A stretch of DNA of 64,000 bases from Lytechinus variegatus (GCF_018143015.1 NC_054741.1:50421048-50485047); one strand, 5' to 3'. Counted from the first letter of the stretch, positions 1 through 12,100 are shown. Notes: generated by a model not told the origin, from the letters alone. Program-made: numbers and translations.

Positions 1-137
1 TCACAAAATATTGCTAAACTTTAAACTTCAATGACTTTATTATTTGTTATCCAATTTTGATGAAATTTTCGGTGTTTTGCTCAGTGAAGTCTACTCTGTG
101 TATTAAGATATTAATATTTTCAGCCTGGACCACCCCA
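1..137. mobile_element. Right end of a TTAA-type MITE (about 555-bp family), cut by the window edge
   Basis: This segment matches the right arms of the complete copies at 47135-47689 and 57624-58178 (shared words such as TTATTTGTTATCC and GATGAAATTTTC). It stops exactly before a TTAA at 138-141, the target duplication used by this family. Only the right arm lies in the window. A TTAA duplication suggests piggyBac-type mobilisation, which is an inference. Confidence 0.75.
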
Positions 138-141
138 TTAA

Positions 142-292
142 TTCCTACCAGGTATCCATTCACAAAACCTGGGTTGAGTGCTGCACAATGTATAAATTTC
201 TTGCTGAAGCTAAACAATGGCTTGGAATCGAACCCTGGTCCTTTACATTGAAAGACAATAGTCATAACCACTTGATCACGACACCCCACAAA
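142..292 (-). mobile_element. tRNA-derived SINE fragment (head region)
   Basis: The segment is collinear with 32835-32965, a fuller copy of the same SINE: both carry ATAAATTTCTTGCTGAAG and, on the minus strand, a pol III B-box-like GGTTCGATTCC. It abuts the TTAA end of the neighbouring MITE. The tail is absent, so this copy is truncated. Confidence 0.6.
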
Positions 293-780
293 TATAAGTT
301 TGATGAGTAAAGATTACATTTTAAAACAGAATAGTTCAATTGACTACATTCTATCAGCATGTATACGATAAGTGGCATAAGGTATACTAGAGTATAACAA
401 TGATCAGCCAGTAAAAGAGAAAGTAATGACATTATCTACACAGTAAATTTTGCCTTACAGAAGTAATATCAGCATCATATATACATAAAATAAAAAGTAA
501 AAATATATAGTACAGACCATACCATAACATTCCATGTAAATAAAAAATTTACACCAATGTGAACAGAGGCAAGTCTGATAGTGGCTAGCCATAAGAATCA
601 AAAAGTATAATGAAAATTTCAAAATAGTACTGACATTAAAAGCCTCTTTGGTGAGAATATCTTAATTTGTAATATTCTTCAGATTAAAATATGATAGGTA
701 AAAAAGATAAGGTTTTATTTTCACATGGTAAAATAGAAGTAGTGATTAATACCCCTGCCCTTTGCTGCTACCAACACACA
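293..780. other. AT-rich intergenic DNA, nothing recognised
   Basis: No convincing coding region, inverted repeat or tandem repeat was seen here. Confidence 0.5.
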
Positions 781-1165
781 GAATGAATATGTCTGGGCCA
801 GGCTCACTCAAGATCAATGTGTGAGTGAGCCAAATTTCATGAGAATCAGTTAGAAAACTAATTAAGTCATTCTGACCATAAGATTTTTATTTAACGTTTA
901 CCACATATGTTGTTACCATGGCAACACAATTTCAGACACACAAAAAAAATCTCATACATTGTTGACTCAAAACGAATTGAACTTCATGAGAACTGGTTGA
1001 AAACTGATATAGTTCGAACATCTGCAAGATTTGTTGCCATATAATATGTTGCCATGGCAACATGATTTCCAACACATGCTAAATATCTTCTTGCATATAT
1101 CTTTACCTCAAACCAATGTGTGAGCCAAATTTCACGAGAAATGGTTGAAAACTGATGAAGCAGTA
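781..1165. repeat. Degenerate dispersed repeat with about three internal units
   Basis: The motif GAGCCAAATTTCATGAGAA recurs in altered form near 830, 975 and 1120. Between copies lies a second motif, GTTGCCATGGCAACA-like, near 909 and 1045. Spacing is roughly 140-150 bases. No protein is supported: the minus-strand open frame across it simply follows the repeat. Confidence 0.55.
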
Positions 1166-1499
1166 GGGATATAAAATGTGAATTGTTGATTTGCATAAAA
1201 ATCAGTCTTTTCAGAAAGTATAATTCACTCTTAATCAATTCCTGGTTGCTCTCATTTAAACTGGGTAATATCCTGGGATCCATAACACAAAAGTTTGCAA
1301 TCAATCGCTAAATGCCAATGACCAATCAAGATTGTCGTTGCACACACACTCTGTTTGAAATACTGACTGGGAACCAGTGTTACGAAGCCCAGGTCTTGCT
1401 TCAAGATAATTGTATTATTCAACTGAAACAATCAAAGTAAATGTAAATAACACTCTGAAATAGTGAACTGGCAAGAACAAGGCAGTTAATTTCACATCT

Positions 1500-2265
1500 A
1501 TAAATGACATCTGAATTTCACTCACATAATGATGCCCTGCACATCCATCTGACCATCCCCATCTCAGCCTTTTAAATTCGCTGATGATTTTGTTGCCCAC
1601 GTCTTGCTACCATAGGTCACACATTTCCTCACTCAGGCATCATACAATAAGCCAGTTGGTAGTTCCACTCTGCGCATGATTGTGGTTTAACATTTAAAGA
1701 GATAAGCACTAACATTGATGTCTTGATTATTCATATATTTTTTTGAATTGTGTTTTTCATTTACATCTACAAAAACCAACAATGCGTCCACGACCGACTG
1801 GTATTTCACAATTTGCAAAGTACATCATACGACATGCTATATATGCATTTAAAGTATAAATGCAACAAATACCTTCATAGAGTGTACATTGATGTGCAAT
1901 TCTAGTCACCTGGTCTATTCAATATCTTCCTCCTGCTATGTAAGGCATGCTTACATAATATCTTGCTTTGAAATCTGCCTATCATGATGAAAGAAATGAA
2001 AGGTCATTTGACCAAAATTATCCATGAAGTAACTATGAACTGGTCTATTTCCCTTTTACTTTTAGAGGGGCTACCCTTGAGGTGAGAAAGGAACAGAGTT
2101 CATCAAAATTCTTCCACGCACTGTGAGTTCTTGTGGTCGCAGCTGCTGATTTGCATCCTTGGGAAGCTAATGCATCTCCAAGGTAGCAGAACTTATCCAT
2201 TGCCATGGAGTTCAAGTCCTTTTGAAAAGTCGCTAATTTTACTGTGGAATACATCCCAAAGCAAG
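1500..2265 (-). mobile_element. Worn non-LTR retrotransposon (LINE) fragment, reverse transcriptase C-terminal part
   Basis: Read on the minus strand, 2060-2260 encodes the conserved post-catalytic block of LINE reverse transcriptases (KFCYLGDALASQGC, then a TTR...AWKNF segment and LTSR...LKVKGK). Further along, 1530-1690 gives VTYGSKTWATKS followed by LKRLRWGWSDGC, matching the usual SETW...RMVRWMCG block. About 370 bases between the two blocks (1690-2050) are unrelated. Frames change between blocks, so this is a dead fragment. The clade was not assigned. Confidence 0.6.
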
Positions 2266-2705
2266 GGTGAATATATTCAGATAAATGTAATATGCAAATC
2301 AATTATTAAACATGCATTAATTAGACAGTACTGAATACTACACAGGTGATTATTGTATGTATTGATGAAAGATAGAAAATAGAAAATAATTTGATATACA
2401 TTACACTGTACATCAACAATACATGTAAATAAATACTAGTAGATCGAAAAGGGGGTAATGGCAAGATAAATACTGACATTAAGTAATAATGATAATAGAT
2501 AGAAAGCATTTATATCATGCTTTTAGATTACTATGACATTCACGCACAATATGAAATAACATTATAACAGGCATATGAAAATAAAAGCATTTAAAAAGAA
2601 AAATAAGTATGATATTATTTCGATCTTAACTTTTCACATTGCTAACATATCATTTGACTAGATTAAGTGATTTGTGCAAATACTTCTTATATGCACCGTT
2701 TCTGA
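2266..2705. other. AT-rich intergenic DNA, nothing recognised
   Basis: Only short AT-rich runs are seen; no coding or repeat signal stands out. Confidence 0.4.
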
Positions 2706-2719
2706 TTCAAAAAGCATTT

Positions 2720-2795
2720 TGGGAGATGATGATAATGACAATGATGATGATGAAAATAATGATGACGATGACAATGATTGTAATAATAATAATTC
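2720..2795. repeat. Imperfect (GAT)n / (AAT)n microsatellite
   Basis: Runs of GATGATGAC- and AATAAT-like triplets explain the Asp/Asn-rich open frame across this stretch, which is rejected as a gene. Confidence 0.8.
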
Positions 2796-2939
2796 AGCCT
2801 TGACATCTAACATCTTTACAGCTATGCGCTTCCTAAAGGACTTTGGATATTATTACACTGTCTCTAGTTGGGCGAACCTACTTACAGCACACAAGCATTT
2901 TGCAGAATCAATATGGCAAATGTAGATTAATATCCTGCC

Positions 2940-3020
2940 AAAAGACATTATTACTAGAACCTGGTACCTTGAGGTGCAAAGACCGGAGACTGATCAACTG
3001 AACCACAACACCTCTACCCT
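2940..3020 (-). mobile_element. Possible tRNA-like SINE head
   Basis: The minus strand reads GTGGTTCAGTTGATCAG (A-box-like) followed some 35 bases later by AAGGTACCAGGTTCTAG (weak B box). Similar tRNA-like heads occur in SINEs elsewhere in the window. The B box is poor, so this is a tentative call. Confidence 0.35.
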
Positions 3021-3555
3021 ACATAACAGGATGACAGTGATCAGAGCAATTATAATATAATACTGGCCCGCATCATGGCATTGGCAAGGGAATACAATAC
3101 AGAAATTTTGGTCAGCAATTTGAGTTTTACCTGAGGGCAAAGAAAGCACATGTAGAACTGATAGTGTTAGACCACAGGACTGATGGCTGTAAGACCTCAC
3201 TGAGGGACCTAGTAACACATGTTTATGTGAGTCACCTAGCACAAGATCACTGCTCGATCAGACAATTAATATAAACTCGTTGGGTCGTATCTTGATAGCC
3301 ATGGTCAACTTACCTTGAACACACTTTTATAGAGTGCCAGTTGTCAGCCAATTCGCCCATTAAAAATTGTTCTTATCCTGCTACAAAAAGTTGTAAAAAA
3401 ACATTAAATGAGCCATGAAATGGGAAGAAAAGAAAACTACAAAAATATAATGAATTTCAATGAATTGATACGTTACATTATAATTGCCTCAAATATGAAA
3501 GAAATTTTATGAAATCCAGCATTCCATAGAAGTGTGATTTAAATATTGATATTAA
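3021..3555. other. Intergenic DNA, nothing recognised
   Basis: No supported gene, inverted repeat or tandem repeat. Confidence 0.4.
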
Positions 3556-3559
3556 TCTT

Positions 3560-3718
3560 ATTAGCAAATACACTCCTGTCAGGTCCCTACGTTCATCCAA
3601 CTCTGGTTCCCTAGTTATTCCCAAATCCGTTAAGACATGGGGTTCGGGCTTTTGCTCAGGCTGGCCCTGTTTTCTGGAACAGTCTTCCCCTGGTTATCCG
3701 TGAATGCAATTCCATTGA
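3560..3718 (+). mobile_element. LINE 3'-terminal coding remnant
   Basis: One plus-strand frame reads a tract of the AGPVFWNSLP type, the conserved C-terminal motif of CR1/Jockey-like reverse transcriptases (the LINE at 24500 has LWNSLP). The match ends where the terminal inverted repeat of the adjacent P-type element begins, consistent with that element having landed in an old LINE. Confidence 0.5.
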
Positions 3719-3972
3719 CCAAGGACTTACCAGCACTGGAGATTCAGCCAATGTTTTAACGACCAGATGTATTACGCAACACAACCGACTTCAAAGTACC
3801 GCTCGTTGCAATTTGACTGGAGGCGACAGCTCGATCGCTATGTCATGTACAGGCTTCGAAGCCGCTGTTCGAAACTATCCTCATTCAGTGGAGTAACTAT
3901 TTGCAAACAAGCAAATGAACTGAGCTTGTGCACTACGAAGCTAATAATCATGAGCATGCGCAGTTGTTAAAA

Positions 3973-4036
3973 ATGAGTTCCCTTTGTTCTAACGATTCCA
4001 ACGATACATGTATCACCAATATTCACCCCAAAATTG
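3973..4036 (+). CDS. Candidate short first exon at the left end of the P-type element
   Basis: An ATG at 3973 opens 21 codons (MSSLCSNDSNDTC...) that run into a strong splice donor, G|GTAAGT, at 4036/4037. It sits about 250 bases inside the left terminal repeat, where a transposase leader exon would be expected. No clean partner exon was identified: the acceptor-like site near 4190 leads quickly to a stop. It is an inferred exon, not an assigned protein. Confidence 0.3.
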
Positions 4037-5270
4037 GTAAGTCATGGCCGTTTTTATGAATTTTCAGTAACTTTTAGTATTAATTTCATAATTCTAGATA
4101 AATATTTTCCGATCATTAGCGGATTTTCATTTTTATTTCATCGGAAAGAGCATGTTTTTTTTTTTCAAAACCCAACCCAGTGGTGCCCATTCGTTGAAAT
4201 ACATACTTCAATATGTGCAAGCGAACGCAGTCAATCTCGGGCAGCTTGGGGAGAGTCGTCTGCTAGAGAAAATGATTTTGGCATTCATCGGCGATAGAGA
4301 AAGGGCAGAAATTTAGGTATTTATATTTTGGTTTCTCTCACCTCTACATGTGTCTATGCCTAGAATGCCCTGACTTCATGAAGAGTAAGCCCACGTTAGT
4401 GGTTGATTTTTACTCTTCTAGAAGTCTCCTGACTCTGAGCTCTGCCTGGCTCTGTTGCTTTGCCAAGAGCAGGAACAGCAATCCGAGTAAATATTTATTA
4501 CTGCTCGGTGCATTTAATTTTTTAGGTCCTCATAATAAGATCCTTTTTAATTGTCTAAATCAAATTCATGAAGAGCGGTCTTATTGAACATGTTTTTTTT
4601 TCTTCTTTTTTTAAAACAATTTTTCATTTTATCTTGAATTTTCCTTTTTGATTATTTTCCCATTTTTTAAAATTTTATTTTCATTCTATTTTTTCATTTA
4701 TCTATTTATTCCCTGATTCATTCATTTCTTTACTCTGACTTGGCTGCCAGCTGTGAGTACGTATGAGTGCTCAATCCACCCCCAACTTCAAAACCACTTG
4801 AAAGAACACAATCATAAATATGAATGGAATTCGGTGTACATATAAATTTTTCAAATATATTGTATTTTGTATAGATTTAGAAAAAAATAATTGAAGAACC
4901 AGTATACGTCACTGTGTGTGATTTAATTTTGTGTGTGATTTAATTTTATCAATTAACATTGAAGATCTAACCTAAAGTTTACATGTAGATTTTGCACTCC
5001 TTCATTGCCAAATCTGTGGTCTATACTCTATATGGAGTCTTAAAAAAATTGTACTGAAATATTAGAGGCCCAAAGGTTGAAAGACTCTCCTCCAGCTTTA
5101 AAATTTGCACTATTGTCTATGGTGCTTTGATTGATAGTATTTGTTTGTTTTTTAATATTGAGATATCATGACAGATTCTTTCTTTTGGACTTAATTTCAT
5201 TTTTTCTATGAGTTGTACCTGCAATAATCGGTTTTCAGTTGACACATGTATTTTTTGTGATGATTTTTAT
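4037..5270. other. Interior of the P-type element, no coding signal
   Basis: AT- and T-rich sequence between the candidate leader exon and the transposase remnant, probably an intron. Open frames at 4034-4297 and 4348-4587 show no family resemblance. Confidence 0.4.
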
Positions 5271-5289
5271 ATAGATGGACACAGAAAGG

Positions 5290-7076
5290 AGCTGTAGAAA
5301 TATTGCAGGGCTTGTGGTGAAGAACTGCACGATGGTCAGAGCTATTCCAAGACTGCAGTGAGTTTGATGGTCTAGGGCATTGACGTTACCAATGAAAATG
5401 ATGAAGTCCACCCTCCATCACTCTGTGGGAGCTGCTTTAGAAAGGTGAGGCGATGGAAGGATGCTCAGAACAAGAAGGAAAAAATCTGTACCTCTGAACA
5501 TAACCATGCACACATTCTCTCCACATGGAGATTCATGAGTAATATGTACCAAGTCAAGTGAGGGAAATCTAGTTGAAGTCTTACTGGAAACTGTCTCACA
5601 GTATCCAGCGCTAAACATTCGAAAACGTTCAAATAAAACACTGGTTGTTTTACTGGATGATGAGGGAAAATCATCTCAAGTTTAGGTTATACGAGAGGAC
5701 AAGACATGGTACATACATGTGTATGGAAGACACGTTGCGACTGCCCATCCCTGCTTTACTGGCATCAGTGAAACTTTGACTGGAACTGACCTACAGTCAC
5801 TCGTTGATAAATTTCATTGACTGAATATTTGTCCAGGGAATCCTGAATACACGGATTTGGGCGAGGAGAAACTCCAAACAAGAAGTGTGTACAGGCGCAA
5901 CTACCCAGATTGTTCAACCATCCGCCATGTATCTTGCCCAATACTCACTCGAGAAAAACGTTGTGGACCCTGCACCATTTATCGCAGTTCGCTGGCAGCC
6001 GCTGTAACCAAGTCAAGGGCAAGCAGTGCCACTTCTTCTCGATATACCCCGTTTAGACATCTTCCTTCTGAAGAAGTCGAGGATAAGCTGAGGCAGTCAA
6101 AGATCTCGTTAAGGAAAATGGAAAGGAAAATAAATATTTTGGAGGAACGCATAGCATCTACAGTAAAAAAGGATGCAGAGGAACTTCCTCTTGATCAATC
6201 GCAGGAATTTCTTGGTATTATTAGTAACAACACAACAGCGAAGTATCTTGAATTCCTCCCAGATGATTCACCACAGAAGATTTTGTGAGAGCAGCAAAAA
6301 AAAATCTGCAACATCAAAACCCACGGCAATGCGTTGGCATCCTTGTTTATTGAGGATGTGCATTGCTCTCAATTCGAAATCCTCGTCAGCCTATAACCTC
6401 CTCCGCAGTTCTGGATTCATAAATCTTCCCCATCAGAACACTCTCAGAAGATACACGCACTTCACGAATTCTACTCCAGGGTTCAATAAAGATCTTCTTA
6501 CAGAAATCATCAAGGAACAAGATCTTGATAATCAGCCTGACTTCAGAAAAAGAGAAATGTATGTCTGCTGATGGATGAGATGAAAATCAAATCTGGTTTT
6601 GTTTTCAGTGCTAGTGGACGGTTGGTGGGGATCAGTGACCTGGGTAATATAAATAATGAACTGAAAACATTTGAAGAAAATTTGAAAGGAGAAAGCACTA
6701 AGTTTATAGCAACACATGTTTTTGTGCTGATGGTAAGGGGCATATTTTCAGGACTGAAGGCCCCATTTGCATACTTCCCATGCTCCATAATGAGCCCTGA
6801 ACAATTGTACCCTTGTGTATGGGAAGGAGTCAAGTTGCTAGAGGCTTGGGGTTGAGAGTAAGAAGTATTACATCTGATGGAGCTAGCAGTAACCACAAAT
6901 TCTATGCGCTCTGTACTGACAATGCTGATGCATATTGGACCAGGAATCCTTTTGCCAAGGACCACAAGGTTTACTTCATAGCTGATGTCCCGCATCTTCT
7001 TAAGACCCTGAGGAATAATGTGGCGAATAGTGGATGTCATACAAAGACCAGAAACCTGATGGTAATCATTTTATAA
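5290..7076 (+). pseudogene. P-element/THAP9-like transposase, broken
   Basis: The remnant reads in order: a zinc-binding-like block (5308-5455) with two paired cysteines, CRACGEEL and LCGSCFRK, around the motif DVTNENDEVHPP; a Cys-containing linker (5860-6010); a basic coiled coil (6055-6180) starting RYTPFRHLPSEE; a block with SSSAYNLLRSSGF and NTLRRYTHF (6360-6480); and the RNase H-like core with LLMDEMKIKSGFVFSASGR (6565-6620), [16 protein letters not shown] (6853-6910) and FIADVPHLLKTLRNN (6970-7020). Such transposases cut and paste DNA by a three-acidic-residue RNase H fold. Reading needs at least three frame changes between 6280 and 6860, and several in-frame stops lie upstream of 5860. 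The part after about 7070 is missing. It is non-functional, but the blocks are distinctive. Confidence 0.8.
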
Positions 7077-7619
7077 ATCTCTCAAAATTTTAATTCAGTT
7101 TTGTCCCCATGAGTGGGGCTGGCCTGATTCACCTCACACTCATAGCAATTGCCCTGACCTTCAGGGTACACTTGCGTATGGACAACACTACAGAACAGAG
7201 GAGGCCTGTTTATTGTTAGTGACAATTATTACATGTTATTTCACGCGATGGAGCTGGAGTCAAGGAAGCACCTCGGCAATGACTTTCTGGTTGAAGGGCG
7301 CGGTAACCCAATTAAAGAGAAATTACAGGGGTAACTTCTGTCTAACGTGTATGTGAGGCTCAAGGCAATGACTTGCCCAATGACAACGCTCTTCTCAAAA
7401 CAATAATAAATTATTGGGTAGAGATAAGGATGCAAGGACTTATCAAACTGTTTCTGGAAAAAAGGAGGCAAGAAATGGGTGCTAAGAAGCATGAGGAAGG
7501 ACTTTGAAAGAAATTACAAATGAAGAAATAGAAATGTAATGAACTCCTGTTGGCAGAATTGGAAGGGTGGTCTTGATTTATGATATTTTGTTCTCTTCTC
7601 TACATGTTCTTTCTCCTTT

Positions 7620-7760
7620 TCTATCTACCTAACTTTTTAATTTTTTCCAGAGCCACCTCTCATCTCCCTCCCCTCCCTCTCTCTCTCTCTCTCTCCCACT
7701 ATCTATCTTACACTCTGTCTAAGTCTAACCTTAGTCTCTTACTAGTCTTAGATCAAAAAC
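7620..7760. repeat. (CT)n-rich low-complexity tract
   Basis: A pyrimidine-rich run with an uninterrupted CTCTCT stretch near 7677-7695 lies inside the P-type element. It explains the Leu/Ser-rich open frame here. Confidence 0.7.
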
Positions 7761-8106
7761 AGATTTCTTTTTTATTAAGAATTGATTATTGTTTATAAAG
7801 ATTTATCCCATGAGCAGGTAAATCGATTTCATGAGTAGATTTTACCACAAAAAAAATGAAAATGAAATTGTCCGCTGAACCTGGCAAAACCTCAAATTCA
7901 AAGGTAGAAGTAATGCTATAAATGACAAACTCCGGAGTTGCATAAAGTTCAGAATCTACAAGGTACTTGTCTAGTCTACAAGGGACCGAACTTCATAACA
8001 GAGAACGTAATACACGGGACCGAAGTAAGCTTAGCAAGCTTAGCTTGCCATGCATCATTCTTGATCACGATGCGACTGCAGCTGCAATATAATTAAAGAT
8101 TCTTAC

Positions 8107-8221
8107 CAGTAATTCCGATTTCTGAATCGGCTGGAACAAGTTCCAATTCATCCATTTTAGATAGCAAAGAAAGTTCACTATCTAAATCAAAATCATGGTC
8201 GAAATCAAGGTTTTCCTCCAT
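8107..8221 (-). CDS. Candidate antisense first exon at the right end of the P-type element
   Basis: On the minus strand an ATG (8221-8219) opens 38 codons of acidic, non-random sequence (MEENLDFDHDFDLDSELSLL...), ending in a good donor, ACTG|GTAAGA, at 8107. It lies about 200 bases inside the right terminal repeat and points into the element, opposite to the transposase remnant. It could be the leader of a second element protein, or of the transposase if this end has been inverted. No partner exon was found. Confidence 0.4.
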
Positions 8222-8665
8222 TATTTGCAATTGAGGTAAGTGTACCAACAGCTAAATTGGAAAACAGATAAACATTGTGATTGCGCATGCTCACAGCACT
8301 GCCTGCAATAAACAGTTTGAAACAGCTGTCGTAAATCCGGCGATCGCCCGCTGTGTTTACGAGTCGGCTCGATAAGCTCGATCAAAGAACTCTCGCTTGC
8401 TGAATCTCCAGTGTGGTTACTCCTTGATTAAAGCCAGGAGTACGATTCAAACCTATGACCCACAGATTACCCAATTAAATATGTTCAAAGCCTGTTTTCC
8501 GAAGCTCTGATTGTTAATCTGAAGGACTGTTTTAACCGAAAGCAAAATGAGGTTTGTTTTTCCAAAGGTTCCATAGTCCCGTATTGAAAGAAGTAGCATT
8601 CATAACTTAAGTACATACCTTCGATCATTACTTTAGACTAATAAAACTCTGGAATAAAAAAAAAA

Positions 8666-8671
8666 TTTAAT
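8666..8671 (-). promoter_or_regulatory. Candidate poly(A) signal (ATTAAA) for the ARRDC gene
   Basis: The minus strand carries ATTAAA about 270 bases past the ARRDC stop, directly followed by a T-rich run. It is the first signal-like hexamer on that strand after the stop. Confidence 0.4.
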
Positions 8672-8939
8672 GTTGGATTCTTGAACCTTCAGAATAACAA
8701 GTACATTATTATCGTTTGGCTTAACGAAAATGTAGAATAACATACAACTGGAATAAACCACAAATTTCTGACTAAAAAAACCTCTTTTCATTTTCAGACT
8801 TAAATTCATCTTGGTATATGGCAATGCTACTTGCATTTTCAGAAGAAAAAATACCCTTCAGAGTCTTCAAACCTTCCAAATAACGAATCTTGCCCTTGAA
8901 TGCAGGGACCCAAAGGATCCTAGAAACATTGGGGCACCT

Positions 8940-9169
8940 CTATGGATTAAATTTGACCAGAATTTCTTCTGCTTGTGCTGGTTGTTGGCTGAACTGAGGC
9001 TGGGTTGTGACAGGTGCATTCGGATCCTGAGATGGGACAGGCGGAGAGATTGATCCTGGGTTGTAGTAGGGGTATCTTGGTGCGTAGCTCGTGGTCCCAA
9101 AATTTCCTTTCTTGCCTTCTATCTGGATCGGCCCCTCCACCGCCATCTCATAGCTTGGAGGAGGCAAAA
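8940..9169 (-). CDS. ARRDC exon 7 (C-terminal tail, PPxY)
   Basis: Seventy-six codons including the stop. It starts VLPPPSYEMAVEG, giving the single PPxY ligase-docking motif, and ends in a Pro/Gln-rich tail and EEILVKFNP. The acceptor is CTGTAG. Confidence 0.9.
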
Positions 9170-12100
9170 CTACAGCAACAACAACAAAAAAAGATACGAT
9201 ATGGACTCAACTCCCATTACAAATGTATTCAGGAATTACATTACAACTCTAAATATGCTGGCATCATTTTCCAACCCCCCCAAAAAATATCTCCACTTCC
9301 ATGATTGTACTGATAAAAGAAAATATTTAGAAGATTACAAGAATGAAGATAATATGGAGGTTTTCGGTTCACGATTTGTAATATGAAGAAGGGAAGGAAA
9401 TACAGGCAGAAGGATTAAAATGGAAAGACGAGATAGAATGAACGGAGAAAATTAGAAGTATTCTTTTCTTGAAAGTGTGTGAAGTCCTGAAAAGGACTGT
9501 AAGCTAGATGAGATGAGCTAATATGGCTTGAGTAGTAATGGTTTGAATAGTAGCAGGATGAAGTGAAGAGAAGAATGAAGATAACAGACAATGCTGAAAA
9601 GAGAACATCATTTGTGTCCTACACGTCATGAACAATCTCAGGACATAATTACTAACACTAACACACACCCTCACACACACACAAAATACTGTTTTGAAGC
9701 AAATGTTGTTTACCTAAAATGCAATGGGCAAACGTCTGACAGCTATGATCACTAGATTCATCCTGAATCACTAATGTTTTGCTTTTAATTACAGAAAATG
9801 TGACATTTGTCACTTGTTTCCTTTTGCTATAGTCGAAGAAGGTATAATCACTTAAAGGTCAAGTCCACCTCAGAAAAATGTTGATTTGAATCAATAGAGA
9901 AAAATCAGACAAGCACAATGCTGAAAATTTCATCAAAATCTGATGTAAAATAAGAAAGTTATGACATTTCAAAGTTTCGCTTATTTTTAACAAAATAGTT
10001 ATATAAACGAGCCAGTTACATCCAAGTGAGAGGGTCGATGACGTCACTCACTCACTACTTCTTTTGTTTTTTATTGTTTGAATTATACAATATTTCAATT
10101 TTACGAATTTGATGATTAGGACCTCCTTGCCTGAAGCACAAAATGTTAAAATAATGGAATTTTACGTGTTCAGGGAGGAATGAAACTTAATTTCACATGA
10201 CCATGACAAGAAAATACAAATATTTCATATTTCATATAATGAAATACAAAAGAAATAGTGAGTTGGTGATGTCATCGACTCTCTTATTTGGATGTAACTG
10301 GCTCGTTCATATAACTATTTTGTTAAAAATAAGCGAAACTTTGAAATGTCATAACTTTCTTAATTCACATCCGATTTTGATGAAATTTTCAGTGTTATGC
10401 TTGTTGAATTTTTCTCTTTTTATTCAAATCAAGTCTTTGTTGGAGTGGACTTGTCCCTTAACCCTAATACTCCCGGGGGGGGCCATAATGGCCCCCCCCC
10501 TCAACAATTTTCGCGATATATCTGCTGCGCGAAATTTTTTCACCTCGCAGCTCACTGACTTTTTACATTCAAGTCTCGCGCAAATTTTGAGACCAAATTT
10601 GTGACGCCCGGGTACGCGGTTACGACATTACGCAACATTATGCAAGTGCATGTCAGACCCAAAATTGCTCATAAACGTGATTTCATGTACAAATCCAATG
10701 CAAATTGCGTATTTAGCCAAAATTCATAAATGTTCATTATTTCTACTTTTACTGATTAAACTTAATTAATTTTGCCTTGTTTATGATCAGAATTATGTCT
10801 GGAACAATTTCCATTGAAAAAACAATAAAAAACAAAAAGTAAAAAAACAAGGAAATACATAAGAAATTCATAAAACAATAAAATACATAAGAATTTATTT
10901 CCAAACCAAAGTTTTTTTGAATTACGATTGTTAAGAATGCTACAAAGAAAATTTTTACCAAAAATTAGCATTCTAGGAGCTTTATTTAGTGAATTAGAGC
11001 AAAAAGTATGATTTATGCATAAATTAGCATAATTAATTCATATAAAATAAAATCTCATTATTTTGGAAAATTTTACCATACAGCCTTGTAGATTACATCG
11101 CACACTACCAGCGTGCAAATTTTTGCGTCGCTCGCGCGATCGGTGGCCGAGATCTTAAGGGGGGGCCATAATGGCCCCCCCCCCCGGAATGACAAGAATT
11201 AAAATATCCCGGGAGATTTAGGGTTAACAACCCATTGAGACAAACAACAGAAATAACTATTTGAAAATACCCATTCCTCCTCCTAACGCCCATCCAAGTT
11301 TAATTTCTTTGAGATTCGAGGCTTTGAGGCTGCAGAGCCCTTTGAAGATTATTACGGAAGAAGAACTCAATGTACTAGGCTCTACAGTTACTATGCATTA
11401 TACTGAAATCGCATTGTGTACAACAGATGGAAGACTTACCTGGGGACTGAGGAGGATATTGAGACGCTCCTTGATCAGGAGGGTACCCAAACTGAGCGGG
11501 TGGCGCTGATGCACCACCAGCTGGTTGGGGTGGGTAACCAGCTTGTGGTGGTGGGTAGCCACCAGATTGTGGTGGGTAACCTGGTTGAGGTGGCTGAGGT
11601 TGGGTGTAACCACCTTGGGGAGGGTAGCCAGGTTGGGCTTGGTAACCCAGTTGTGCTGGATAACTTGGTTGGGCTTGGTATCCTGGTTGGGTTTGGTAGC
11701 CTGGTTGGGCTTGGTAGCCTGTTTGGGCTTGTTGAACCAAGTGAGGCAAGGCAGGTACTGTGCCTATGACTATAGGTAATTCAACGGTTGCATCGATGGG
11801 TGTGCCTGAGACATCCGCTTCTATCTGTTATAATAACAACAAAATACAAAATTTATATTGACCACTGAGATACAAGCTATCATAATAATATACTCTCATA
11901 TCAAGCCATATGAACATTGGTCCCAGCATACTCAGGTATCAACCTTTTCAATGCTGGCACATTTTTAATTGGCCATTTCCTTACTGAGGAAGATGCACAT
12001 GTATACGATAATGAAGACACAGTAATGCTAATGAAGGACAAAATCTTCTTTTTTAAATATCCATCATACATTATATGATACCATAGGATTTAGGATAGAA

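Larger units (their letters stand above)
3719..8427 (+). mobile_element. Decayed P-type DNA transposon, about 4.7 kb
   Basis: The bounds come from an imperfect inverted repeat: 3719-3748 and 8399-8427 share the core CACTGGAGATTCAGC in opposite orientation. A second inverted match, GAGCATGCGCA, lies about 230 bases inside the left end and about 130 inside the right end. Between them lies a plus-strand transposase remnant of the P-element/THAP9 class. A clear target-site duplication was not found. The transposase C-terminal third is missing, so the copy is internally deleted or rearranged as well as mutated. Confidence 0.6.

Noticed and set aside
6543-7040. 165-residue minus-strand open frame
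   Set aside because: It is antisense to the P-type transposase core. The similar frame at 23573-23794 exists only because the same DNA was copied there.
11416-11779. Plus-strand Gly/Val- and Trp/Leu-rich frames
   Set aside because: They are shadows of the Pro/Gln repeat exon of the ARRDC gene on the other strand.
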